Origin: CBFGRV01 sp965651265
GTDB lineage: Bacteria > Bacteroidota > Rhodothermia > Rhodothermales > VXPQ01
Assembly: GCA_965651265.1 (NCBI GenBank)
Contig: CBFGRV010000011.1
Coordinates: 1-64,000 of the forward strand
Length of the DNA stretch: 64,000 nucleotides
Direction: 5' to 3'
Notes under the pieces: model-generated
Database searches by the model: none
What the model was told of the DNA's origin: nothing
The model's input: only the letters and a program-made list of their open reading frames with translations
Translations under genes and position numbers: made by a program
Part shown: piece by piece, positions 53,486 to 62,679 of the stretch
How the letters are laid out: every line of letters begins with the position of its first letter
Position numbering within the stretch: position 1 is the first letter of the stretch

Positions 53486-56400
53486 ATGATTGAACTTCCC
53501 GTCATAGACTCCGCCGAGGAGGGTCAGGAGACATCCAGAGAGCGGTTCTGGCGGAGTGCTGCCGATTTGCACGATGATCCGGAGCTTCGCGCCCTTCAGG
53601 CAGAGGAGTTCATGCCGGGAGCAAAGGCTCCTCCCAGCGGGGCAACGCGGCGACAATTCCTCCAGATCATGGGTGCTTCGATGGCCATGGCCGGCCTTAC
53701 CGCCTGCCGCAGGCCCATCGAGAAGACGCTGCCTTACACGCGTCAGCCGGAAGAAGTAATCCCCGGCGAACCTCTCTACTACGCGACGGCCACTCCTTTT
53801 CGTGGCCTTGTCCAGCCAGCATTGGTGGAGAGTCACGAAGGTCGCCCCACCAAGATCGAAGGCAACCCGGAGCACCCGATGAGCCGGGGCGCCTCGAGCG
53901 TCTTCCAGCAGGCATCGATCCTCGAGCTGTACGACCCCGACCGGTCGACCCGCATACTCCGGGAGGGCGCCGAGGCTACGTGGCGAGACTTTCTGGCGGC
54001 GTCCCGCCAAATCAGAGCCGCCACCGGAACCATCGTCGTGCTGGCCGAGCCTACATCCTCGCCAACCCTGCTCGCTCTTCGGGCCAGGATGCAGCAGCAG
54101 ATCCCGAATCTTCGCTGGATCACCTATCGCGAACAGGGAGACGATCCCGAGCTTCTCGCATTGCAGCGGATGGCCGGCCGGCCGGTCCGCACACTGTACT
54201 GGTTCTCGCGTGCCGAGGTTATCGTGAGCCTGGAGGCCGACTTCCTCAGCCCGACGGAGCCAAACTTCGTTCACAACACGGCGGAATTTGCGGCCGGGCG
54301 CCGAATCAGCTCTCCGAACGACGAGCCCAATCGACTCTATGTGGTCGAGAGCAATTACTCGATCACGGGCGGTAACGCAGATAACCGGCGGCGCCTTCGT
54401 TCAAGCGAAATCAGGGCTTTTGCGGAGGCCCTCGCCGACCGGTTCGGCGTCGGAGGATCGTCCACGGATGCGTTTGCGAACGATCCGTTTCTGGATACGC
54501 TCGCGCGCGACCTGAGGAGCGCAGGCTCGAACGGTCTCGTCATTGCGGGCGAGACCCAGCCCGTCGAGGTTCACATGCTGGCGGCCGCGATCAACAACGC
54601 GCTGGGGGCCGTGGGCACGACGGTCGCATACCTCGACATCGAGCAGGAGCCCGAGCCGCCTCAGTCGGAGCACCTGCAGGAGGCCGTTGCCCTCATGAAT
54701 CAGGGCCAGGTGGATGCCGTCCTGCTGATCGGGGTCAACCCGGTGTACAGCGCGCCGCCGGAGCTAAACATCGAGGAGGCGCTCCGACGGGCGGGTGAAA
54801 CGATTCACGTCGGCCTCTACGTGGATGAAACGGCGCGGGCTTGTAGATGGCATATCCCGCGCGCCCATTACCTCGAGGCCTGGGGCGACGGCCGCGCCGC
54901 CGACGGTACCCTGTCCGTAATCCAGCCCCTCATCGCCCCGCTATACGAAAACGCCAAATCGGAAATCGAGGTCTTGAACGCCGTGCTTACCGGCACGGAT
55001 CGTTCCGGATACGACCTCGTTCGCGAGCGCTGGGGCGAATACCTCACCGGGGACGTCGAAGCCGGCTGGCGCCGCGTCCTCCACGACGGCTTCCTGGCCA
55101 ACACCGGATACTCTTCCACCTCGGTAGGCGGTGGCGCCCCTATTTCGGGTGCGGGCCAATCCCAGAGCGCATCAGATAGTGTGGGATCCGCACAGGGGGC
55201 CTCCGACGGCGGCGTCGAGCTCGTCTTCCACCTCGACCCGACCCTCCTCGACGGTCGCTTCGCCAACAACGCGTGGTTGATGGAGCTTCCTGACCCCACG
55301 ACCAAGATCGTCTGGGACAATGTGGCCCTCATGAGTCAGGCCACGGCGGAGAGGCTAGGCGTGCGCACGAGCTACAACAAGGGGCAATACGACGTCGATA
55401 TCGTCGAAATAACCGTCGGCGACCGGAGTGTGCGCCTGCCCGCCTGGGTGCAGCCGGGCCTGGCCGATGAGTCTATCCACGTCACGTTCGGATACGGGCG
55501 CGAGATCTCCACTACCCGGGCCGAAAGGGAGCGTCGATTCTTCGACCTCGACCACTACATCGATATTTACGGAAGCGGGCCGCTGGCCAACGGCGTTGGT
55601 CAAAATGTCTCCATCCTGCGATCCGCGGCAATGGAGCGCGTGCTTGGGAACGTCAGCGTCGAGAACACGCGCGAGCGCTACACGATCTCGACCACGCAAG
55701 AGCACGGCTCGATGGAGGGCCGTTCCCTTTATCGGCAAGCCTCGGTCGATGCGTTCCGGCAAAATCCGGCATTTGCCGATCTCGACGTTCCCGGTCTACC
55801 CGAGGGCGAAGAGTGGACGGAATATCGCGAGCTCTGGGCCGAGCAACATCCCCAGGGCCAGCCGGCCTTCAAAGACAGCCCCTTTGCCGTCAACAGCTGG
55901 GGGATGGTCATCGATCTCAACACGTGCACCGGCTGCAACTCGTGCATCGTCGCCTGCAACAGCGAGAACAACATCCCGATGGTCGGTAAGGATGAGGTCG
56001 GCCGCGGCCGCGAAATGCACTGGCTGCGCATCGACCGGTACTTCGTGTCCGACGGGGACGACGTGGAGGACCCCGACATGGTCTTCCAGCCGGTTCTTTG
56101 CATGCATTGTGAGGATGCCCCGTGTGAGCCCGTCTGCCCCGTGGCCGCGACGGTGCACTCGGCCGACGGCCTCAACGAGATGGTGTACAATCGGTGCATC
56201 GGCACCCGGTACTGCTCAAACAACTGTCCCTACAAGGTTCGCCGGTTCAACTATTTCAACTGGGCGAAGACGCTACCGGCGACGGCGACCATGGCGCGCA
56301 ATCCAGACGTCACTGTTCGCTTCCGAGGCGTGATGGAGAAGTGCACGTATTGCGTGCAGCGAATCAGGCAGAAGCAGAGACAGGCCAACATCGAGAATCG

Positions 56401-56620
56401 GCCGCTGCAGGACGGCGAGATCCAGACCGCATGCCAGCAGGCCTGTCCGGCGGAGGCCATCGTTTTTGGCGACCTGAACGACCCGAATAGCGCCGTCTCG
56501 CGCGCCAAACGGAATTCGCTCAACTATGGCCTACTGGCGGAAATCGGAACGAAGCCCCGGACGACATACCTAGCGAGAGTGAACAACCCGAATCGAGAAC
56601 TGACGAGTGAGCCTATATAG
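53486..56620 (+). CDS. actB: Alternative complex III subunit ActB (molybdopterin-oxidoreductase-like plus iron-sulfur protein)
   Basis: 1044 residues from the ATG at 53486. A Tat-like signal (RRQFLQIMGASMAMAGLTAC) ends in a lipobox LTAC, so it is probably an exported, lipid-anchored protein. The middle (about 80-740) resembles a molybdopterin oxidoreductase that lacks the cofactor in known ACIII. The C-terminal part has four cysteine groups for Fe-S clusters: CTGCNSCIVAC, CMHCEDAPCEPVCP, CIGTRYCSNNCP and CTYC...CQQACP. The longer frame from 53438 is rejected because it overlaps sequence before the signal. Confidence 0.95.
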   Translation: MIELPVIDSAEEGQETSRERFWRSAADLHDDPELRALQAEEFMPGAKAPPSGATRRQFLQIMGASMAMAGLTACRRPIEKTLPYTRQPEEVIPGEPLYYATATPFRGLVQPALVESHEGRPTKIEGNPEHPMSRGASSVFQQASILELYDPDRSTRILREGAEATWRDFLAASRQIRAATGTIVVLAEPTSSPTLLALRARMQQQIPNLRWITYREQGDDPELLALQRMAGRPVRTLYWFSRAEVIVSLEADFLSPTEPNFVHNTAEFAAGRRISSPNDEPNRLYVVESNYSITGGNADNRRRLRSSEIRAFAEALADRFGVGGSSTDAFANDPFLDTLARDLRSAGSNGLVIAGETQPVEVHMLAAAINNALGAVGTTVAYLDIEQEPEPPQSEHLQEAVALMNQGQVDAVLLIGVNPVYSAPPELNIEEALRRAGETIHVGLYVDETARACRWHIPRAHYLEAWGDGRAADGTLSVIQPLIAPLYENAKSEIEVLNAVLTGTDRSGYDLVRERWGEYLTGDVEAGWRRVLHDGFLANTGYSSTSVGGGAPISGAGQSQSASDSVGSAQGASDGGVELVFHLDPTLLDGRFANNAWLMELPDPTTKIVWDNVALMSQATAERLGVRTSYNKGQYDVDIVEITVGDRSVRLPAWVQPGLADESIHVTFGYGREISTTRAERERRFFDLDHYIDIYGSGPLANGVGQNVSILRSAAMERVLGNVSVENTRERYTISTTQEHGSMEGRSLYRQASVDAFRQNPAFADLDVPGLPEGEEWTEYRELWAEQHPQGQPAFKDSPFAVNSWGMVIDLNTCTGCNSCIVACNSENNIPMVGKDEVGRGREMHWLRIDRYFVSDGDDVEDPDMVFQPVLCMHCEDAPCEPVCPVAATVHSADGLNEMVYNRCIGTRYCSNNCPYKVRRFNYFNWAKTLPATATMARNPDVTVRFRGVMEKCTYCVQRIRQKQRQANIENRPLQDGEIQTACQQACPAEAIVFGDLNDPNSAVSRAKRNSLNYGLLAEIGTKPRTTYLARVNNPNRELTSEPI

Positions 56621-56629
56621 CGCGAAGCC

Positions 56630-56731
56630 AGACGTCTGATGTTAGACGTCTGAGGTCAGAAGTCAGAGGGCAGTAAGATCTGTCCTCCCATAATTGAGAT
56701 CCGACCTCTGATCTCCGACTTCCGACCTCGG
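56630..56731 (+). repeat. Heptad-repeat inverted element between actB and actC
   Basis: The left arm (56630-56671) is a row of 7-base units close to AGANGTC: agacgtc, tgatgtt, agacgtc, tgaggtc, agaagtc, agagggc. The right arm (about 56697-56731), read on the other strand, continues the same pattern: cgaggtc, ggaagtc, ggagatc, agaggtc, ggatctc. The arms are therefore inverted repeats separated by about 25 bases and should fold into a long imperfect hairpin in the act mRNA. No open frame of note crosses it. I saw no second copy in this window. Confidence 0.75.
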
Positions 56732-56763
56732 TTAGGACGAGCGATGCACTCATAGCAAACAAC

Positions 56764-58233
56764 GTGGCAAACACGACACATATTACCCACGGCGACGGAC
56801 ACTACACAGATCCGCCTCTCGTGACCGGTGGGCTGACGTTCCACGAGCTCACGGAGCTCGTCGCGCGACACTCCGAGAAAAAGCCGCCCCCGGTGTGGTA
56901 CGCGGCTATCACGGTATCGTCGCTCCTGCTCGTGGCGCTCGTCGTCATGTTGGCCTACCAGGTCTGGAACGGCGTCGGCGTCTGGGGCAACAATCAGCCC
57001 GTTTCGTGGGGATGGCCGATCGTCGACTTCGTGTTCTGGGTCGGTATCGGTCACGCGGGCACGCTGATCTCCGCCATCCTCTTCCTGTTCCGCCAGCGAT
57101 GGCGCACGTCCATCAACCGGGCGGCAGAGGCGATGACCCTCTTCGCCGTCATCTGTGCGCTGCTGTTTCCGACCTTTCACGTGGGTCGCGTCTGGGTGAT
57201 TTACTGGACATTGCCCATCCCGAACCAGATGGATATGTGGCCGCAGTTCAAGAGCCCTCTCCTCTGGGATGTTTTCGCGGTTTCGAGCTACTTCATCGTC
57301 TCGCTGCTGTTCTGGTACGTCGGTCTGATTCCCGACCTCGCGACGCTACGGGACAGGGCCAAGACCGTGTGGCGGCAGCGCGTGCTCGGATTCTTCGCTC
57401 TGGGATGGACCGGTGCAAACCGCCACTGGCGCAATTATGAGAAGGCGTATTTGCTGCTGGCCGGCCTCGCCACGCCGCTCGTACTTTCGGTCCACTCCGT
57501 CGTGTCGTTCGACTTCGCGGTCTCCGTGATCCCCGGCTGGCACACCACCATATTTCCACCCTACTTCGTGGCCGGCGCCATCTTTTCCGGCTTCGCGATG
57601 GTGGTTACCCTCCTCGTGATCGCTCGAAAGGTTTACGGCATCGAGGACCTTATCACCATCAATCACCTGGAGAAGATGAACATCATCATTCTTCTCACGG
57701 GTACGATGGTCGGGTTCGCCTACATCACGGAGTTCTTCATAGCGTGGTATTCGCAGGTCGAATACGAACAATATGCCTTCATCAATCGGGCGACGGGCCC
57801 CTATGCGTGGGCGTATTGGATCATGATGTCATGCAATCTCATTGCCCCGCAAGTCTTCTGGTTCAAGAAGCTGCGGCGCAATGTCCCCCTGATGTTCGTG
57901 ATCTCCATCTTCGTGAACATCGGGATGTGGTTTGAGCGGTTCGTGATCGTCATCACGTCGCTCCACCGCGATTATTTGCCGTCCAGTTGGGGTTACTTCA
58001 CGCCAACCTGGGTAGACATATTGACTTTTGCGGGCTCTTTCGGGCTCTTCCTGACGCTGTTCCTGATCTTCCTTCGGTACGTCCCCATGGTGGCGATTGC
58101 CGAGGTCAAGGGCGTCACACCGGAGGCGGATCCGCACTTCTACGAGGACGGTCACGAACAGCGTCACGACGTCCCGTATGTCCAGCCCGAGCAGGAGACC
58201 GACGTGGACCGGGGGCAAGGAGCTGATCGATAG
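56764..58233 (+). CDS. actC: Alternative complex III subunit ActC (NrfD/PsrC-type quinol-site membrane subunit)
   Basis: 489 residues with about ten membrane helices, for example ITVSSLLLVALVVMLAYQVW and MNIIILLTGTMVGFAYITEF. The family's conserved segments include WPIVDFVFWVGIGHAGTLIS and HSVVSFDFAVSVIPGWHTTI. In ACIII this subunit holds a quinol-binding site next to ActB. The start is a GTG at 56764, 143 bases after actB, a gap filled by the heptad-repeat element. Confidence 0.94.
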   Translation: MANTTHITHGDGHYTDPPLVTGGLTFHELTELVARHSEKKPPPVWYAAITVSSLLLVALVVMLAYQVWNGVGVWGNNQPVSWGWPIVDFVFWVGIGHAGTLISAILFLFRQRWRTSINRAAEAMTLFAVICALLFPTFHVGRVWVIYWTLPIPNQMDMWPQFKSPLLWDVFAVSSYFIVSLLFWYVGLIPDLATLRDRAKTVWRQRVLGFFALGWTGANRHWRNYEKAYLLLAGLATPLVLSVHSVVSFDFAVSVIPGWHTTIFPPYFVAGAIFSGFAMVVTLLVIARKVYGIEDLITINHLEKMNIIILLTGTMVGFAYITEFFIAWYSQVEYEQYAFINRATGPYAWAYWIMMSCNLIAPQVFWFKKLRRNVPLMFVISIFVNIGMWFERFVIVITSLHRDYLPSSWGYFTPTWVDILTFAGSFGLFLTLFLIFLRYVPMVAIAEVKGVTPEADPHFYEDGHEQRHDVPYVQPEQETDVDRGQGADR

Positions 58234-58239
58234 CAGGCC

Positions 58240-58824
58240 ATGAAACGACTTCTTCGAGATATCAAGGCGGCGGCGGGCATCTATGAGAGTGAGCCCGTCT
58301 ACGGACTGCTCGCGGAGTTTTCGCATCCCGGGGCGTTACTTCACGCGGCCGAGGAGGTGCGCCGCGCCGGATATCGGCATTTCGATACCCACAGTCCGTT
58401 CCCGATCCATGGGATGGATCGCGCGATGGGGTTGCGCAACTCCAAGGTGGGGTTCTTCACGCTCGGCGGCGGCGCAACCGGGTTCGCACTGGCCTACTGG
58501 CTGCAGTGGTGGACGGGAGGAGTCGATTACCCGCTGAACATCGGCGGGAAGCCGTTCTTTGCGGTCGAGCCGTCCATTCCAATCATGTTCGAACTGACGG
58601 TGCTTTTCTCGGCTTTTGGCGCCGTGGCGGGTATGCTGGCTTTGAACGGCCTGCCTCGCCCGCACAGTCCGCTGTTCTATTCGGACAACTTCGCTCGTGC
58701 GACCGACGACGCCTTCTTCCTGCACATCGCAGCAAGTGACTCACGCTTCGATCAGGATCGGACGAGAGCGTTGCTGGAGGAGCTGGGTGGATACAATATC
58801 GAGCTGATCCGCGAGCCACAATGA
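58240..58824 (+). CDS. actD: Alternative complex III subunit ActD (DUF3341)
   Basis: 194 residues with two membrane helices (about 75-90 and 118-135) between soluble ends. The DUF3341 pattern is VYGLLAEFSHPGALLHAAEE, HSPFPIHGMDRAMGL and GFFTLGGGATGFALAYWLQW. It is the small structural subunit of ACIII. It begins 6 bases after actC. Confidence 0.93.
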   Translation: MKRLLRDIKAAAGIYESEPVYGLLAEFSHPGALLHAAEEVRRAGYRHFDTHSPFPIHGMDRAMGLRNSKVGFFTLGGGATGFALAYWLQWWTGGVDYPLNIGGKPFFAVEPSIPIMFELTVLFSAFGAVAGMLALNGLPRPHSPLFYSDNFARATDDAFFLHIAASDSRFDQDRTRALLEELGGYNIELIREPQ

Positions 58825-58905
58825 CGATTTTCAACATTATGACCCGGACCAGCTCGAGCACCATGGCCGCACATCGCGGCCTACACCCGAATCCTTAGTC
58901 GCTCG

Positions 58906-59679
58906 ATGAAGCATACCCTTTTCATATTGATCACGGCTCTGATGTGGATGGGCTGTCGCGGAACGCGGAGCGGCGATCCTCCTGTCCACCTCAACCGGAA
59001 TATGGACTACCAGCTGAGGTACGATCCGCAGGACGAGAACGTATTTTATGCCGACAATCGCGCGATGCGCATGCCGGTAGCCGGAACGGTCGCTCGCGGC
59101 ACCCTCCGGGAAGACACTCGCTTCTACGATGGCCGCTCCGAGGATGGCGCCTACGTGCAGAGCCTTCCTGTGCCCGCTACGCGCGAGCTGATTCTTCGAG
59201 GACAGGATCGCTTCGACATCTTCTGCGCACCCTGCCACGGTCGTGCCGGCGATGGAGATGGGATCATCACCACGGGAGGGTACGGGTTCACGCCGGCGCC
59301 GACGTTTCACGAAGAGCGCCTCCGCGGCGTCGAGGACGGTTACCTGTTCGATGTGATTTCTCGCGGGGTGCGTACGATGCCCGCTTACGGGCATCAGGTG
59401 CCGGTTGCCGATCGGTGGGCGATCGTAGCCTACATACGCGCTCTCCAGCGTAGCCAGTATGCCCGGGAGGATGACATTCCGCCAGACGTGCGTGCACAGG
59501 TCCGGCAGAGTGGCGCGGCCACCACGGCCGGACAGGCACCGGCTGCGGAGTCTGCCGACACCACCGCGCCGGATGCCGCAGGACAGAACGACGACGGTCC
59601 GTCTGAAGGAGACGCGGATGCGGATACGTCTGCGAACGACGCCGGCACGGGAGCCGAATCGGGAGGTGGAGACCGGTAG
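58906..59679 (+). CDS. actE: Alternative complex III subunit ActE (monoheme cytochrome c lipoprotein)
   Basis: 257 residues: a signal peptide with lipobox-like WMGC at the N-terminus, one heme site CAPCH (in FDIFCAPCHGRAGDGDG), and a Met ligand candidate in TMPAYGHQVP. A 55-residue low-complexity acidic tail (TTAPDAAGQNDDGPSEGDAD) follows the cytochrome domain and is unlike the short tails of many ActE proteins. It would pass electrons from ActA/B to the oxidase. The next gene starts 2 bases after the stop. Confidence 0.93.
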   Translation: MKHTLFILITALMWMGCRGTRSGDPPVHLNRNMDYQLRYDPQDENVFYADNRAMRMPVAGTVARGTLREDTRFYDGRSEDGAYVQSLPVPATRELILRGQDRFDIFCAPCHGRAGDGDGIITTGGYGFTPAPTFHEERLRGVEDGYLFDVISRGVRTMPAYGHQVPVADRWAIVAYIRALQRSQYAREDDIPPDVRAQVRQSGAATTAGQAPAAESADTTAPDAAGQNDDGPSEGDADADTSANDAGTGAESGGGDR

Positions 59680-59681
59680 CT

Positions 59682-60926
59682 ATGGCCATTCTTGATAAAA
59701 GTAGCTTTCTGATGCAGCTCATCGATCCCTTCGCGCCCACGCGCGATCGGGCATCGGAAGAGTTCCGGTTCCGCGGCGACTGGAGGGCATGGGGCATCCC
59801 CCTTCTGGTCGGGGGCATCGGGCTGGTGTTCAGCCTCGTCGGTTGGGCTGTCGATCCACACCAGTTCTACTTCTCCTATCTGATAGGGTGGGTTTTTTGC
59901 CTCTCGCTCGCCATCGGGGCCCTCTTCTTCGTCCAGATCCAGCATCTCACCAAAGCGCGCTGGAGCGTGGTAGTGCGGCGGATCGGCGAATCGATGCTGT
60001 GGGCTTTTCCGCTGTTGGCCGTGCTCAGCATCCCGATCCTGATCGGAATGCATGATCTATTCCACTGGACGCATGCGGATGTCGTCGAGCAGGACCCGGT
60101 TCTCGCCGGTAAGTCCGCCTACCTAAACGTGCCGTTCTTCCTGATCCGGTTGGCGTTCTACTTCCTGATGTGGTCGATTGTCGGCTACAAGCTTTACCGC
60201 CTATCGCTGGAACAGGGGCGCACGGGTGATCCCGACATACCCGCACGTCAACGCAAGGTGAGCGCATGGGGGCTCGCGGTCACGTCCGTGACGACGGCCT
60301 TTGCCAGCTACGATCTGCTCATGTCGCTCGACCCTCACTGGTACTCGACCATTTTCGGGGTCTACTTTTTCGCCGGGTCATTCATGGCGATACATGCCTC
60401 GATAGCGCTCGTCGCGATGGCGCTCCTCGGCATGAACAATTTGCGCAATATCGTAACGCGCGAGCATCTGCAGGACCTCGGCAAGATGACGTTTGGATTC
60501 GTCGTCTTCTGGGCATACATCGCCTTCAGTCAGTACATGCTGATCTGGTACGGCAACATTCCGGAGGAGACGATCTGGTACCGGCACCGGCTGGAGCATG
60601 GTTGGGAGGTTCACAGCGCCATCCTGCTCATCGCACATTTCATCATACCCTTCCTCGTGCTGCTGCCGCGATCGACCAAGCGCTCGATCCCCATTCTCAG
60701 TTTCATGTGCGTCTGGTTGCTCGTGATGCACTGGTTTGATTTCCACTGGCTCGCGATGCCTGTCCTGCATCCCGACGAGGCCGGGGTACATCTCCTCGAC
60801 GTAGTTAGCTGGATCGGCCTCCTGGGAATCTTTGTTGGTAGTGCGATGTATAGGCTCGCCCGCCATAGCCTCGTGCCGGAACGGGCGCCCTACCTCGCAG
60901 AATCGCTCCGTTTCGAGAATACGTAG
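59682..60926 (+). CDS. actF: Alternative complex III subunit ActF (second NrfD-type membrane subunit)
   Basis: 414 residues with about ten membrane helices. It has LVGGIGLVFSLVGWAVDPHQ and FYFSYLIGWVFCLSLAIGAL, and the histidine-rich segment ILIGMHDLFHWTHADVVEQD found in ActF. It pairs with ActC in the membrane and is thought to carry a proton path. It follows actE by 2 bases. Confidence 0.94.
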   Translation: MAILDKSSFLMQLIDPFAPTRDRASEEFRFRGDWRAWGIPLLVGGIGLVFSLVGWAVDPHQFYFSYLIGWVFCLSLAIGALFFVQIQHLTKARWSVVVRRIGESMLWAFPLLAVLSIPILIGMHDLFHWTHADVVEQDPVLAGKSAYLNVPFFLIRLAFYFLMWSIVGYKLYRLSLEQGRTGDPDIPARQRKVSAWGLAVTSVTTAFASYDLLMSLDPHWYSTIFGVYFFAGSFMAIHASIALVAMALLGMNNLRNIVTREHLQDLGKMTFGFVVFWAYIAFSQYMLIWYGNIPEETIWYRHRLEHGWEVHSAILLIAHFIIPFLVLLPRSTKRSIPILSFMCVWLLVMHWFDFHWLAMPVLHPDEAGVHLLDVVSWIGLLGIFVGSAMYRLARHSLVPERAPYLAESLRFENT

Positions 60927-60988
60927 TTGAACGGCCGACCCGGGGTCGCCTCTATGCATCTCCGTCCGGCCGGTCATGAGTTCGATCT

Positions 60989-61780
60989 ATGGCACAGAAT
61001 CAGGAAGAATCGAGAGTTCCAGTGTTGGTGTCGCCTCGTGAGGAGACCGTCCTCGATGGGCGGCGGGTGTCCTTCACATGGAAGCCCGTGCAGGGTGCGG
61101 TCGAGTACCGGCTTCAGGTTTCCGAGACCCCGTCATTCGACAGTATAGTCTTCGAGGGGACAGTCTCGGGCCGCACGGAGTACGTCCTGGAGAACGACCT
61201 CTCGCTCGACAATCGCACGTACTACTGGCGTGTAGTCGTTCGCGACGAAGAAGGGCACCTTCACGGAGAGGACACGATCGAAAGCTTCATCAGCGGGACG
61301 CCGGCCGACGAAGACCTTCAGCTGGAGTCGCCCGACGACAAGGAAGAGTTCGGGCCCGCTGCGGAGTTGTTGCGCGGCGCGGCCGTGGAAGCGGCATCCG
61401 AATTTTCAGATGATCCAAGGCTTCACGAAGAGGCGGAAGCCCTGGGCGTGGAGGGCGAGGGTATTGAAGCCGGGCAGATCCTCGGGTTCATTCTGGCCAC
61501 CCTCGTCGCCATCGGTCTTGCGATCTTCGCGCTTTACAACTACATGGATATCGTAGCGGCTGAGACCCGCTTCGAGGTCACAGGGTCGAGTGGCTATCCG
61601 GAACTTCGCGAAGCCGAGTTGCGCGCTACGCAGCAACTTTCCCAGTACGGGGTCGTGGATGAGGCAGAGGGGATCTATCGAATTCCGATCGATGAAGCCA
61701 TCGACATCATGGCCGACGAGGCTCAGGAAGGCGAAGGGGATTATTCGGACGAGCTTGATTTGCAGGTGGAGGAAAAATGA
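60989..61780 (+). CDS. FN3-like single-helix membrane protein in the act-cox cluster
   Basis: 263 residues: an N-terminal beta domain like a fibronectin type III fold (VSFTWKPVQGAVEYRLQVSE and NRTYYWRVVVRDEEGHLHGE), an acidic helix-rich linker, one membrane helix (ILGFILATLVAIGLAIFALY, about 169-188), and a short acidic tail. No cofactor motif is present. Its place between actF and the SCO gene suggests a complex-specific accessory or assembly protein, perhaps the counterpart of the small extra subunit (ActG) reported for some ACIII clusters; that link is tentative. Its end overlaps the SCO gene start by 4 bases. Confidence 0.7.
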   Translation: MAQNQEESRVPVLVSPREETVLDGRRVSFTWKPVQGAVEYRLQVSETPSFDSIVFEGTVSGRTEYVLENDLSLDNRTYYWRVVVRDEEGHLHGEDTIESFISGTPADEDLQLESPDDKEEFGPAAELLRGAAVEAASEFSDDPRLHEEAEALGVEGEGIEAGQILGFILATLVAIGLAIFALYNYMDIVAAETRFEVTGSSGYPELREAELRATQQLSQYGVVDEAEGIYRIPIDEAIDIMADEAQEGEGDYSDELDLQVEEK

Positions 61781-62634
61781 GTGCGGTGAAGCCGGCCACT
61801 AGGTGGTTCAGAGTTGCTGGCTGCTGGTTCGCGGTACTGCTTCTGATAGGTGGACTGACCAGGACGACGCTCGCTCAGAGGACTGGCCACACACCTGCCC
61901 AGCTGCAGGATGTCGGCATCGACGAGCAGCTCGGAGAGCGTATCCCTGGCGACCTCGTTTTTTACGACGAGCAGGGAAGGGAGGTCGAGCTTTCATCATT
62001 CTTCGATGGCCACCGGCCTGTCTTGCTGGCCCTGGTCTATCATGAATGTCCGATGCTCTGCAATCTGGTCCTCCATGGGCTCAGTACGGCCGTGGCGGAG
62101 ATGGACTGGACGCCCGGTATCCAGTATGACGTGCTGGCCGTCAGCTTTAATCCCCGCGAGACCCCTGAGATCGCGCGCCAGGAGAAGGAGATGATCGTTC
62201 GCATGATGGACCGCCCCGAAGCGGCGCCGGGCATGCACTTCCTGACGGGCGACGAAGCATCCATCGAGGCATTGACATCAGCGGTGGGATTCAGCTACCG
62301 CTGGGTAGAGGAGCAGAAGGAATATGCCCACCCATCGGCGCTCATCTTCTTGAGCGGGGATGGCACGATCTCCCGGTACATCTACGGTATCGATTATCCG
62401 GCCCATGATGTCCGCCGGGCACTCGTTGAGGCGTCGAACGGCAAAGTGGGAAATACGCTCGACAGGCTCATCCTCTACTGCTTTCAGTACGATCCGAAAG
62501 CCAACTCATACGTGCCACATGCACTCAATCTGATGAAGATTGGTGGCATCATGACCATGGTCCTGTTAGGTGGAATGTTGTTCGTTTACTGGCGACGCGA
62601 GTCGCATCGGTCGAACCTGCAGGCGTCGATATGA
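61777..62634 (+). CDS. SCO1/SenC copper chaperone
   Basis: 285 residues delivering copper to the CuA centre of the oxidase. A signal or anchor helix (VAGCWFAVLLLIGGLTRTTL) is followed by the thioredoxin-like SCO domain with CPMLC (C91 and C95) and the copper His H185 in EYAHPSALIFLS. An unusual extra membrane helix is at the C-terminus (LMKIGGIMTMVLLGGMLFVY), so the protein is probably anchored at both ends. It directly precedes coxB. Confidence 0.92.
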   Translation: MSAVKPATRWFRVAGCWFAVLLLIGGLTRTTLAQRTGHTPAQLQDVGIDEQLGERIPGDLVFYDEQGREVELSSFFDGHRPVLLALVYHECPMLCNLVLHGLSTAVAEMDWTPGIQYDVLAVSFNPRETPEIARQEKEMIVRMMDRPEAAPGMHFLTGDEASIEALTSAVGFSYRWVEEQKEYAHPSALIFLSGDGTISRYIYGIDYPAHDVRRALVEASNGKVGNTLDRLILYCFQYDPKANSYVPHALNLMKIGGIMTMVLLGGMLFVYWRRESHRSNLQASI

Positions 62635-62679
62635 TCGGGCGTCTCCTCTCGACCGCACGCATAGATTCTAACTCGAGAC

